A stretch of 64,000 bases of DNA from contig NZ_CP028923.1 in assembly GCF_005166025.1 (NCBI RefSeq), forward strand, positions 4,094,001 through 4,158,000, read 5' to 3'. How positions within the stretch are numbered: the first letter of the stretch is position 1; each line of letters starts with the position of its first letter. This document shows positions 1-9,279 of this stretch, piece by piece. The position numbers and the translations under genes were made by a program. This DNA is from Mangrovivirga cuniculi (GTDB lineage Bacteria > Bacteroidota > Bacteroidia > Cytophagales > Cyclobacteriaceae). A model generated the notes under the pieces. The model searched no databases. It was not told where the DNA came from and saw nothing but the letters and a program-made list of their open reading frames with translations.

Positions 1-1
1 C

Positions 2-2110
2 GAACTAAAAGGATTAACTGGTAAAAATCACAACCTACAGGTCAGTTGTCTTGGATTTAAGACACAAATGGTAAAAGCGTCAGGAAATAAACCGCTTAAA
101 ATTGAATTACAGGAAAATATTCTAGGGTTAAATGAAGTAACTGTAACCGGGACGATGATGCCTAATGCACGAAAGAATTCACCAGTTAAAGTTGAAGTCA
201 TTTCTTCCCGGCAACTGAATAATTTTATTCCATCAGGTGGTTCATCATTAATGGAATCATTTAAGATGATCAATGGAGTCAATGAGGTTGTTGCATGCGG
301 AGTTTGTTATACAAATTCTGTCAGTATCAATGGCCTGCCTGGCGCATACACTGCTATATTGATCAATGGCACTCCTCTATTTGGCAACCTGGCCAGTGTT
401 TATGGTCTGAATAGTATTCCTTCTTCAGTTATTGAAAGGCTGGAAGTTGTCAGAGGCCCGGCTTCCACTCTTTATGGTTCGGAAGCGATGGCTGGAGTTA
501 TTAATGTGATTACTAAAGATGATTACCATATGCCTAAAGCCTCTATCGATTTGATGGGAACCAGCTTTGGAGAAGTTTATGGAAATGCTGTTTACAGCAC
601 TAAAATTGGAGAGACTGACGGTGTTATCGCATTAAATGGTGGATATAAAAGATCTTTCATCGATAAAAATGAAGATCTTTTCAATGACATGATCGATTTT
701 GAAAGAATATCCATGTATACCAACTGGAACATAGCTCAAAAACAAGGTAATAATTTTGAATTAGGCGCCCAGGTATATTATGAAGACAGAAGAAACGGAA
801 TTGAACCCTATTTAAAAGATAATGCCTATAGAGAAATAAGAGGAAATGATTCAATCTATGGTGAAAGCATCTATACAAAAAGAGTAATGATCTTTGGGGA
901 ATATGAAGTCCCTGGTGCTAAAAATTTAAACATCAACTTTTCACTGAGTAATCATGAGCAGAACTCTTATTACGGGAGTGATTTCTATGAAGCCACTCAG
1001 AGAACAGGATTTATTACTTTAAGTAAAAATTTTAATATAACAAATCACAATATACTCTCCGGAGCGACTTTCAGATTGAATCATTATGATGACAACACCG
1101 TAGCAACCGAGGAAACCGTTGGATCAGGACAGGTGATCAACAATCCTTCGGCTCAATATAATCCTGGAATATTCATCGAAGATAACTGGGAAATAAATGA
1201 TTCATGGAATCTTCTTACCGGATTGAGACTTGATTATTACAATGCTCATGGGTTGATACCATCTCCACGAGTGCACTTAAAGAAAAAGTTTTCTCCCGTT
1301 ACCTCCTCTTCGCTGAGTTTTGGTACTGGCTTTAGAATTGTAAACTTATTTACAGAAGATCACGCCTTTGTTTCCGGTCAGAGAGAAATTGTTATTGAGG
1401 AGGATCTAAAGCCTGAGCAATCGTATAACATTGCGTGGAACCTGAATCACGTTTATACATTTAATAATAACCAGGGAATGCTTGATCTGGATGTATTTTA
1501 TACCCGGTTTTCAAACCGTATCACTCCTGATTACGATACTCCCGGGCAAATCATATATGCTAACACCCAGGGTCATTTTATATCGAGAGGTATAAATCTT
1601 TCCAACGTTATAGATTTTCAAAACGGGATTACTATCAACCAGGGATTGAACATCCAGGAAGTTTATGAACAAACCGATGAGGGATATCAATCAATTGAAT
1701 TTGCACCGAAATGGACAGCCTTAACTTCGATCGCATATACAATTCCTAAAGCTGGTTGGACTCTGGGATTAAACATGAGATTAAATGGCCCGGTCAGGAT
1801 GCCATTGACTTTTGATCAATCTCCAAGCGAAGAATTGGTCGCCAGACCAAGATGGACACCAACCTATTTCGTCGCTGACCTGAAGGTTGAAAAATCATTT
1901 AAAAAGGGTTTTGCTGCCTATGCAGGTGTAAATAACATTTTTGACTACATCCAGGAATACTCTCCGTTATCAGGAACAGGAGACCCAGATTCGCCAATTG
2001 GCTTTGCAGACAACTTCGATACTGCTTATAACTACGGGCCTGTTGCCGGAAGAAATTTTTTCCTGGGAATAAAATGGGAATTACCTCACAAGGATTCACA
2101 TTCTCATTAA
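2..2110 (+). CDS. TonB-dependent outer-membrane receptor, 5' end cut by window edge
   Basis: The reading frame is open from base 2, so the gene starts upstream of the window. The first 35 or so codons look like the tail of a CarboxypepD-regulatory-like domain (VSCLGFKTQMVK, then KIELQE). A plug domain follows, with EVTVTG, an unusual CGVC segment, SINGLPG, ILINGTPLFG and the conserved VVRGPASTLYGSEAMAGVINVITK region. The rest is a long beta-barrel rich in alternating aromatic residues, ending in a characteristic final strand. The product should import a ligand across the outer membrane using TonB energy. The substrate is not evident. The C-terminus ends in a His-containing tail (HKDSHSH), and the CGVC motif in the plug resembles a receptor subgroup often discussed in connection with metals; that link is inference. 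No sign of disruption. Confidence 0.92.
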   Translation, partial: ELKGLTGKNHNLQVSCLGFKTQMVKASGNKPLKIELQENILGLNEVTVTGTMMPNARKNSPVKVEVISSRQLNNFIPSGGSSLMESFKMINGVNEVVACGVCYTNSVSINGLPGAYTAILINGTPLFGNLASVYGLNSIPSSVIERLEVVRGPASTLYGSEAMAGVINVITKDDYHMPKASIDLMGTSFGEVYGNAVYSTKIGETDGVIALNGGYKRSFIDKNEDLFNDMIDFERISMYTNWNIAQKQGNNFELGAQVYYEDRRNGIEPYLKDNAYREIRGNDSIYGESIYTKRVMIFGEYEVPGAKNLNINFSLSNHEQNSYYGSDFYEATQRTGFITLSKNFNITNHNILSGATFRLNHYDDNTVATEETVGSGQVINNPSAQYNPGIFIEDNWEINDSWNLLTGLRLDYYNAHGLIPSPRVHLKKKFSPVTSSSLSFGTGFRIVNLFTEDHAFVSGQREIVIEEDLKPEQSYNIAWNLNHVYTFNNNQGMLDLDVFYTRFSNRITPDYDTPGQIIYANTQGHFISRGINLSNVIDFQNGITINQGLNIQEVYEQTDEGYQSIEFAPKWTALTSIAYTIPKAGWTLGLNMRLNGPVRMPLTFDQSPSEELVARPRWTPTYFVADLKVEKSFKKGFAAYAGVNNIFDYIQEYSPLSGTGDPDSPIGFADNFDTAYNYGPVAGRNFFLGIKWELPHKDSHSH

Positions 2111-2117
2111 AATGCTA

Positions 2118-2125
2118 TAGTTTTG
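2118..2125 (+). promoter_or_regulatory. -7 promoter box for rnhB
   Basis: TAGTTTTG matches the Bacteroidota -7 consensus TAnnTTTG. It ends only four bases before the GTG start of rnhB, so a transcript starting here would be leaderless or nearly so. No clear -33 TTTG is seen. Confidence 0.4.
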
Positions 2126-2129
2126 TAAT

Positions 2130-2738
2130 GTGTTAAAGTCATTTTTTTCAGATACTTATCAATTTGAAGCGGGGTGCGATGAAGCAGGACGAGGATGCCT
2201 TGCAGGTCCGGTAGTTGCCGGGGCGGTGATCCTGCCCAAAGATTTTGAACACGATATACTTACCGATAGCAAAGCACTAAATAAAACAACCCGCGAATCA
2301 TTAGTCAATGACATTAAAGAAGTTGCAATAAGCTGGGCTATCGCTGTGGTGGAACCTGAAGAAATCGACCGAATTAATATCTTAAAAGCTTCATTTCTGG
2401 CTATGCATAAAGCCGTTGATCAATTAAAAACCAGACCAGACCTGTTATTAATTGATGGAAATCGCTTCACTCCTTACCCGGAGATCAGTCATGAATGCAT
2501 TATTAAAGGAGATTCAAAATATTTCTCAATAGCCGCTGCCTCTATACTTGCTAAAACACATAGAGATATGTTGATGGAACAGTATGCCGAGGTACATCCT
2601 TATTATGGCTGGGAAAGAAATTATGGATATCCAACCCGACAACACAGAGAGGGAATTCGCACCTATGGAATTTCTCCTTTACATCGAAAGAGCTTTCAAC
2701 TATTACCACGACAATTAGATTTATTTAAAGAAAAATGA
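2130..2738 (+). CDS. rnhB: Ribonuclease HII
   Basis: Removes RNA from RNA-DNA hybrids and excises misincorporated ribonucleotides. The N-terminal metal-binding motif GCDEAGRGCLAGPVVAGAV is intact (D and E of DEAGRG), followed by DSKALNK, a central Asp (LLIDGN) and the substrate-recognition segment KGDSKYFSIAAASILAK. At 202 residues it has the normal length. The start is GTG at 2130: the ATG two bases upstream is out of frame and stops at once, and no other start precedes the catalytic motif. Its stop overlaps the next start (ATGA), so the two genes are probably translationally coupled. Confidence 0.95.
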   Translation: MLKSFFSDTYQFEAGCDEAGRGCLAGPVVAGAVILPKDFEHDILTDSKALNKTTRESLVNDIKEVAISWAIAVVEPEEIDRINILKASFLAMHKAVDQLKTRPDLLLIDGNRFTPYPEISHECIIKGDSKYFSIAAASILAKTHRDMLMEQYAEVHPYYGWERNYGYPTRQHREGIRTYGISPLHRKSFQLLPRQLDLFKEK

Positions 2739-3046
2739 TCGCCAATACTCCTAAGCCTCCTTATTATGCTGTGATCTTCAGTTCTATTCGAACATCAGTT
2801 GATAATGGTTATGAAGAAACAGCAGAGAGAATGGTCGAATTAGCAAAAGATCAACCCGGGTTTTTAGGAGTCGAATACGCCAGAAACGAAGTAGGAATTA
2901 CCGTATCTTACTGGAAGGATCTGGAATCAATAAAAAACTGGAAAAATAATGTTGAACATTCTATTGCCAGAAAAAAAGGAAGGAAAGAATGGTATAGCTC
3001 TTTCAGATTAAGAATTGCGAAAGTAGAAAAAGATTACGGTATGTAA
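2735..3046 (+). CDS. Antibiotic biosynthesis monooxygenase (ABM) domain protein
   Basis: 103-residue ferredoxin-like alpha/beta-barrel protein of the ABM/YqjZ group. Segments that show this are YYAVIFSSIRT at the start, ERMVELAKDQPGFLGVEYAR (helix then second strand), ITVSYWKDLESIKNWKNNVEH and a C-terminal FRLRIAKVEKDYG strand. Such small proteins dimerise; some oxidise aromatic substrates or degrade heme, but many have no known substrate, and nothing here defines one. It overlaps rnhB by four bases and probably shares its transcript. Confidence 0.8.
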   Translation: MIANTPKPPYYAVIFSSIRTSVDNGYEETAERMVELAKDQPGFLGVEYARNEVGITVSYWKDLESIKNWKNNVEHSIARKKGRKEWYSSFRLRIAKVEKDYGM

Positions 3047-3050
3047 ATAT

Positions 3051-3073
3051 GGCCGTCTCAATTTGAGACGACC
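3051..3073. terminator. Hairpin between convergent genes
   Basis: GGCCGTCTCAA / TTGAGACGACC forms a near-perfect stem of about 10 bp with one G-U pair. It sits directly between the stop of the plus-strand ABM gene and the stop of the minus-strand protease gene. It has no good T-tract on either side, so function as a bidirectional terminator is inferred from position. Confidence 0.45.
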
Positions 3074-3095
3074 ACAAAAACAACCGGACTAATAG

Positions 3096-6000
3096 TTATT
3101 CTTTTAATATCTTTAATACCGTCACTTCCCCATCATAGTCTGTAAGTTTAAGGAAATAAGTTCCCCTGTATAAACCTCCAAACTTAAATGGCAATTCTGC
3201 AAAATCATCAGAGTTTAGCATAACCTCACTTGAACCATAAGAATTATATTGAGAATCATATAGCTCGACTGTCCACAGACCGTCTTTATTATTATTTACT
3301 TTCAGATTCACCACATCCTGAGGAGGATTTGGATAAGCCAGGACAGCCATATTCATCATCGAAGCAGATTCCGTGGATGGAGTACACACCCCATACACTT
3401 CAATTTCATTGATATTAAATCCCCATGGCCCTGACCTGGTGAAAGACCATAATCGAATAGCATCAGTAGAGACTGATCCATCAAAATCAATTTGATCATT
3501 GCCACCATCAGCACTTAAGTCTTTATAGAATACCCTCCAGATGCCATCAGAATCGCGATATTGGAGTTCATACCAGGTAGCAAAATTAACTCCCCAATCG
3601 ATATTGATCTCGTGGATATTATAAGTGTCTCCTAATTCAACATACCACCATTGATTATCTGCAAATTTTGATCGCCAGTCGGATTTTAAATTCCCATCAT
3701 TAGCCATTTCAGCTTCAAAGATTAGACTTTCTTCGCTAGAAGCCACTGAGGGTTTATTCAAAGACAGACTGCCCACAAGAGATACACTACATCCATTGCT
3801 TACTACTGATCCTGCTACTGATTTTGTTATTCCATCAGCTGTTAATGTTACTTCATATTCTCCGTCCATCAAACCGGTAAGCACACCGGTTTCTGAATCA
3901 ATATTTACATTTCCAGATGCCCCCCAGGTAGCATTAGAAGGGATATACTCTTTACCAAATTGATCTTTTGCAGTAAACTGATATTGTAATTCTTCTCCCG
4001 GGGCTAATGAATAATATTCTGGTGTAATATCAATTGTTGTAAGTATTGGATCACCTTCAGCACAACCTCCAAACAATTCGAATTCAAAAAGTGAATAACC
4101 AAATACTGTCGCAGGACTGTTAAGTTTTAACCTGACATATCGTGCATTAATTTGAGTAAGACTGAGTTCCGTTAGTTGTTCTGTATTATTTATTTTAGAA
4201 TACCATTTGGTCCACTCCTCTGATTTAGAAGAGCGAACTAGAATATCAAAAGATGATGCATAATTATAATCCCATAGTATTCTCACACTATCGATCATAT
4301 TAACCTTACCCAGATCGACATCATAATATTGTTCTGTATCAAAAGTTGAATGCCATTTGGTATAAGGAAGGCCATCTGCTGCTCTGTTTGCAATCTGCCA
4401 TTCTGAAGCAAAAGAACTTGCCGATACGTTACCGGTCATTGTTTGATTTGTTTTTGAATTAATTTTACAGGGCTCATCAATAACTTCAAAATCAAAATTG
4501 ATATCCAAAGATTCTAATTCATATCCCATATATGATGCCTTTAATATCTCATTAAACTCTCCAATATTTAATCTCCCCGCATCAACAATAAGATTTACTG
4601 GTTTGGATTCTCCGGGATTAAGGTTTAAAATTTGGGTTTCAGATCTTACAATCGGGAATTTGGGTTTACCATTAATCAATTCAATATTATCTATTTTAGC
4701 TTCATCTGTATCCTCAATTAAATATCTATTAGCAAAATTAAAATAGAATATAGGCTGCCTGTAATCCAGAATCGTTTTAATAAGCTTTCCATTATAATAG
4801 ATCTTATTTTCTTTAGTGGTCTTGTTATAGGTTAAAACAATATGTTTATATCCTTTTTCGTCACCATATTCTAATAATTTCTCATTATCAATACTCAAAC
4901 TCCTACTACCAAATTCTATATCCTCAGTAAAAATCCTGGAATTGTTATTGTTAGTAGATAAATACCAAGCATAATTAATTAAATCAGTTTTGATGAACAT
5001 AGAAAAACTGGAAACAGAGTCAGTGGGATATTCGATAGTAGGATATACTTCTGATCTGATCGATCCGGTAGCCTTCATTACCAAATGGTTATTTGGAGTA
5101 TAAGGATCAATGTTATCAATTATTACACGATCGTTAGCAATAATTTCATGCTTTTGTTTTATAGCTCCTGTCTCAAGGTCATCAAAATCTTCTGATAAGA
5201 TTTCTTCTTTAAAATTAAGCTTAGCCTCAGGTGGCAAGTTATATTCAAAGTCTAATTTGACAGGACTTTGACCCTTATTAGTAATAATAACCTGTTGACT
5301 TACATCAGTTCCATGACCAATCGAAAAATCAAAGTATGACTGATCAATTATTGGAATTCCAGGACCAAGCACTTCAATATTTAAATCGAAATTTTGAGAA
5401 AATTCTTCTCCCGAGGTAATGACTTCTGATTTCACCAAATAATCTCCATCTTTAACATCTGTAGAATTGATGGAAAGTGGAAAGGTTTTGATTGCACCAA
5501 TTGGAAGAAAAACTCCGCCGCTATTATTTGAGACTAAAGCACTTTCTTTTGCTACAATTTTTATTTCGTCCAGGTAACCTTCACTTGCATAACCAATTCC
5601 ATAGGAATGCCATCTAAGTTTAAACTTTCTTTCTTCTCCTAATATTGGTTTCAGGTCTACCTCTACCCTTTCACATTCATGCCTTACTCTGTAATCATCC
5701 CATCTTAACACATTATTCCATGTTTGTCCATTGTCGTAAGAAATATCCAGATCCATGACATTTCCTCCCAATCCATTACCATGGGTGGTCAAATAAGAGA
5801 CGGTCACCTCGTTTGTATTTACTATCACCTCGGGCGAGATAACTTCCGTATCCAGATCACCGACTGCTCCTTCAATTATATCGCTATACCAAAGCCCGGA
5901 TCCATAACTAAATTCAATACATTTCAAATTATCAGGAATTTCCTGTCCGTGATCGGATTGTGTTCCCCATACAATACCTGAACCTGAATTATCTATAAAA

Positions 6001-9000
6001 TACCATGCATCAAATGAAAAAAGAGATTGGAATTGTTGGTAAAGGACTACTGTTTCTTTTTTATCAGATTGATCAAACTGATCAGAAAAATTCATATTCA
6101 CCCATAAATCCTTTCCGCCAGTATTTTCTACATCAACATATCTCAAAGTGTCGTTGTTGAAGTAAACTTTCTGATATATTTCAGTAGGACTGACTTCAAT
6201 TTTCTCATCATCGAACAACTCAATTTTCGCTGTATGACTTAATGAAGGTTTATTACCTGAAAGCATAAAAATATCCTTATAGAATACTCCTGAAGTTGCA
6301 TTTTCGGTATTGATTTTACCTGTTACTAATGCTTCCTCTCCTGGATTAATACTAGCAGGGAATTCAAAGTCTAGAAATGAATAATCAGAGGTTCTATATC
6401 CTCCATACACATTAATATAATTATCAATATCTACATATCCATCGCCATTATAAGTACTCGTGAGATAGAGTTTACTTACACCAAAAAAGGTTTGTAATTT
6501 TGCAACAACTTTACCGTTAATTAAAAGTTTTTGAAAGGACCCTTCAAAATTAGTCACAGCTAATTCAAAATACTCCCCTGGCACAAAAGCATTAGGTATA
6601 GTTATAGTTTCTGCCTGATAGTTGTCATACAAATAGTAAAATTCTAAACTCCCATCTGAAGGATCAAAATATGCATATGCACCTGGCCAATTATCATCAA
6701 CAAACTCAACAGACCAGGGATTATCGCCCACAATTCTCATATTAATCTTAACCATAGTAGGATTAGCATAAACATAAGGATTTAACTCATTTAATGGCAT
6801 CCTGTATTGGTCATATTCCGACAGTTCAAATACTCTTAAATGCTTTTCTCCTTCAAAAGGGTGCTCATCGGAGACTATAGCTTTCCCGGAATTATAAATT
6901 TCAATAGGAGTAGTTTCATCCAGACTTAATTTTTCAAAGCCATTAGAATAAAATACTTTTTCGTCCCCAAAGCCATATCCTCCGGGCTGGTGAATAACGG
7001 ATGGCTTTGCAGGCAATTCTCCAATATTTTTTACTCCAAAAGAAAATTCTTTATCCACGCCTTTATTAACAGAAATTGAGGATTTTTCAGATAAAACAAC
7101 CAATTCCGGCCCTAATACTTTAACATCAAAAAATAAGGTATCCACATTATCTACAGGTTCATTCGTTTCAAACCTAACACCATAATTATAAGTACCCCTG
7201 GGCACTCCCCTGGCATCGATTTTCATTCGTACCTGGTCTTCTGTATTGACAGGAGTTTCTCCGGTAATATTAACAATCGTATTGATCGGATATCCATCGC
7301 CCTGGGGTCCTACGAGAGATAATTTGTAGGTTAGCTTAACGTTTCCAGTATTTTTAAAATCAAACCGAAACTCATCAATAGTTGAATTATCGATCACTAC
7401 ATCTTCGTAGAAATCATTTAAAGTTAGAATAGGTGCAGAAAGAACATTCCCGGACACAATTATCTCCTTGACCGGATCATTTTCATCATTCGAATAGATC
7501 ATTAACTTTTCAGAAAAAGGACCCGAAGCATTTGGAATGAATTCAAAATTTATTTCAGTTCTAAAAAACGAACGAAGAGGTGACTTATTAAATTTAATTT
7601 TTTTAAAAACTCCAGATTCAGACTCTATCTTTGAAATATTCAGTTGTTCAAGTCCAAGATTACCAACGACTAAACTTATGGGTTTTGATGTACCAAAATA
7701 GATATCCTCCAAAATCAATTCTTCAAACTGAAAACTTAAAATGGCACCTCTGTTGACACTAGCTTTAAATCCTTTTTGCGCATTTAACCGTCCCCAACCC
7801 AGTGAACCAACAAAATCAGGATTTCTGGCATCAATATTATCAGCGGAAGAATACATTAAAGCTTTCACCTTTTCGGGCGTAAATCCCTGTTTTCCAAATG
7901 CAGAGACCATTAGGGCAGCTACTCCGGAAACATGAGGACATGACATGGAAGTCCCGGAAGAATAAGCGTAACTATTATTTATATATGTGCTTGCAATACT
8001 CACCCCGGGGGCCGAAATATCCACCCAATCGCCGTAATTGGAAAAACCTGCACGTTTATCTTCATTATCTGTTGCTGCCACGGCAATCACCTGGTCGAGA
8101 TATGAAGGAAAAATTCGTTCTTTAGTATTGCTATTACCTGCAGAAAACATCACCAAACCACCTGCCATTGGGCCAACCTGATTACCAAACTCATCCTTAC
8201 CTGCTTCATTGATGAAGTAATTAATAGCTACTTCATAAGAAGGCAAATAAATATTTGGGGTTCTGAAACTCCATGAATTCTGTGCAATAACGGCGCCGTT
8301 ATCAGCAGCATAAATAAAACTCTCCTGAAATCCGCCATTACCATTTGGACTAAATGTAGCACAAGACATTAATTGGACACCAGGCTTATCTCCTGATCCC
8401 CCGGCAAGTCCGGCCACTCCTATTCCATTGTTGCTTGATGCACCAACTGTTCCGCCTACATGTGTTCCATGACCATCTGGTGTGTAGTCACCCTTTCTCT
8501 CTCCAAAACCATAGCCGTTGTAATCATCTTTGTAACCATTATTATCATCATCAATTCCATTATTGGGAATTTCATCCTCGTTAACCCAAAGATTTTGCTT
8601 TAAATCCGGATGAGTTTTTTCAATACCTCCATCAATCACTGCCACTATAACTGCTTTATTTCCTGTATTTTGTTTCCATGTAGGCAAAATACCCACATCT
8701 CCACCATCATTCATAGTGGTATTTTCAAAAGAATATTGAAGATGAAATAAGGGATCGTTTGTCCCCTGTGGTAATGTGCCAGCTTCAGAATAATCTATTA
8801 AAGATTCAACAGGTTCTTCATAGTCTGGTATCATTACCGGTTCGGCAATTTCAACGTACTCCAGACCTTCATAACTTTTAACTACATCTTCAATCGATGC
8901 TCCTTCATCAATCCTGAGAGTAAACCATTGATGAAGTCCATATTTTCTGTGTTTTTGATCAAAACGTGGATTGAAGGGAAACAACCGTGTTATTTTTTGG

Positions 9001-9233
9001 CAAGAATATTCTGATGATAACTTATCAATTTCCGGATTCCCGGTCTGAACTACGGTTTCGGACATATTTCTCAGCGTTTCATTGAGCTGGCTTGCTACCT
9101 CTTCAGTAACTTTTATAGTCACCATTCCGGTTTTACAATGCTGCTGAGCAGATAAATTTAAATTGAATACTAATAGAATAATTAACAGGTAGAGTGATTT
9201 GGCTTCAACTCCTGGCAGGGTAAAGTTTTTCAT
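3096..9233 (-). CDS. Secreted subtilisin-like (S8) protease, multidomain, with T9SS sorting domain
   Basis: 2045-residue exported protease. Residues 1-29 are a signal peptide ending in LSAQQ; about 30-150 look like a propeptide. The S8 catalytic domain carries D201 (VIVAVIDGG), H255 (DGHGTHVGG), oxyanion N319 (AQNSW) and S429 (SSGTSMSCPHVSG), plus the Ca-site-like NGIDDDNNGYKDD stretch. Then come repeated Hydin/ASPM-like and LamG-like beta modules, an F5/8C (discoidin) domain about 1588-1723, a bacterial Ig-like domain, a second discoidin domain about 1824-1948, and a type A T9SS sorting domain (AYPNPPQDVV to the end). It should be secreted through T9SS and act on proteins outside the cell, the discoidin domains possibly binding glycans. 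It lies 46 bp downstream of a same-strand partner sharing the C-terminal module, probably in one operon. Confidence 0.93.
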   Translation of the reverse strand: MKNFTLPGVEAKSLYLLIILLVFNLNLSAQQHCKTGMVTIKVTEEVASQLNETLRNMSETVVQTGNPEIDKLSSEYSCQKITRLFPFNPRFDQKHRKYGLHQWFTLRIDEGASIEDVVKSYEGLEYVEIAEPVMIPDYEEPVESLIDYSEAGTLPQGTNDPLFHLQYSFENTTMNDGGDVGILPTWKQNTGNKAVIVAVIDGGIEKTHPDLKQNLWVNEDEIPNNGIDDDNNGYKDDYNGYGFGERKGDYTPDGHGTHVGGTVGASSNNGIGVAGLAGGSGDKPGVQLMSCATFSPNGNGGFQESFIYAADNGAVIAQNSWSFRTPNIYLPSYEVAINYFINEAGKDEFGNQVGPMAGGLVMFSAGNSNTKERIFPSYLDQVIAVAATDNEDKRAGFSNYGDWVDISAPGVSIASTYINNSYAYSSGTSMSCPHVSGVAALMVSAFGKQGFTPEKVKALMYSSADNIDARNPDFVGSLGWGRLNAQKGFKASVNRGAILSFQFEELILEDIYFGTSKPISLVVGNLGLEQLNISKIESESGVFKKIKFNKSPLRSFFRTEINFEFIPNASGPFSEKLMIYSNDENDPVKEIIVSGNVLSAPILTLNDFYEDVVIDNSTIDEFRFDFKNTGNVKLTYKLSLVGPQGDGYPINTIVNITGETPVNTEDQVRMKIDARGVPRGTYNYGVRFETNEPVDNVDTLFFDVKVLGPELVVLSEKSSISVNKGVDKEFSFGVKNIGELPAKPSVIHQPGGYGFGDEKVFYSNGFEKLSLDETTPIEIYNSGKAIVSDEHPFEGEKHLRVFELSEYDQYRMPLNELNPYVYANPTMVKINMRIVGDNPWSVEFVDDNWPGAYAYFDPSDGSLEFYYLYDNYQAETITIPNAFVPGEYFELAVTNFEGSFQKLLINGKVVAKLQTFFGVSKLYLTSTYNGDGYVDIDNYINVYGGYRTSDYSFLDFEFPASINPGEEALVTGKINTENATSGVFYKDIFMLSGNKPSLSHTAKIELFDDEKIEVSPTEIYQKVYFNNDTLRYVDVENTGGKDLWVNMNFSDQFDQSDKKETVVLYQQFQSLFSFDAWYFIDNSGSGIVWGTQSDHGQEIPDNLKCIEFSYGSGLWYSDIIEGAVGDLDTEVISPEVIVNTNEVTVSYLTTHGNGLGGNVMDLDISYDNGQTWNNVLRWDDYRVRHECERVEVDLKPILGEERKFKLRWHSYGIGYASEGYLDEIKIVAKESALVSNNSGGVFLPIGAIKTFPLSINSTDVKDGDYLVKSEVITSGEEFSQNFDLNIEVLGPGIPIIDQSYFDFSIGHGTDVSQQVIITNKGQSPVKLDFEYNLPPEAKLNFKEEILSEDFDDLETGAIKQKHEIIANDRVIIDNIDPYTPNNHLVMKATGSIRSEVYPTIEYPTDSVSSFSMFIKTDLINYAWYLSTNNNNSRIFTEDIEFGSRSLSIDNEKLLEYGDEKGYKHIVLTYNKTTKENKIYYNGKLIKTILDYRQPIFYFNFANRYLIEDTDEAKIDNIELINGKPKFPIVRSETQILNLNPGESKPVNLIVDAGRLNIGEFNEILKASYMGYELESLDINFDFEVIDEPCKINSKTNQTMTGNVSASSFASEWQIANRAADGLPYTKWHSTFDTEQYYDVDLGKVNMIDSVRILWDYNYASSFDILVRSSKSEEWTKWYSKINNTEQLTELSLTQINARYVRLKLNSPATVFGYSLFEFELFGGCAEGDPILTTIDITPEYYSLAPGEELQYQFTAKDQFGKEYIPSNATWGASGNVNIDSETGVLTGLMDGEYEVTLTADGITKSVAGSVVSNGCSVSLVGSLSLNKPSVASSEESLIFEAEMANDGNLKSDWRSKFADNQWWYVELGDTYNIHEINIDWGVNFATWYELQYRDSDGIWRVFYKDLSADGGNDQIDFDGSVSTDAIRLWSFTRSGPWGFNINEIEVYGVCTPSTESASMMNMAVLAYPNPPQDVVNLKVNNNKDGLWTVELYDSQYNSYGSSEVMLNSDDFAELPFKFGGLYRGTYFLKLTDYDGEVTVLKILKE

Positions 9234-9279
9234 GGCAGATAATTATGGGACCTTATACTTAACTATGTAATTATATTGA

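Noticed and set aside
3230-8125. Several plus-strand ORFs opposite the S8 protease gene
   Set aside because: They are antisense shadows with no family features; the minus-strand frame is continuous with clear domains.
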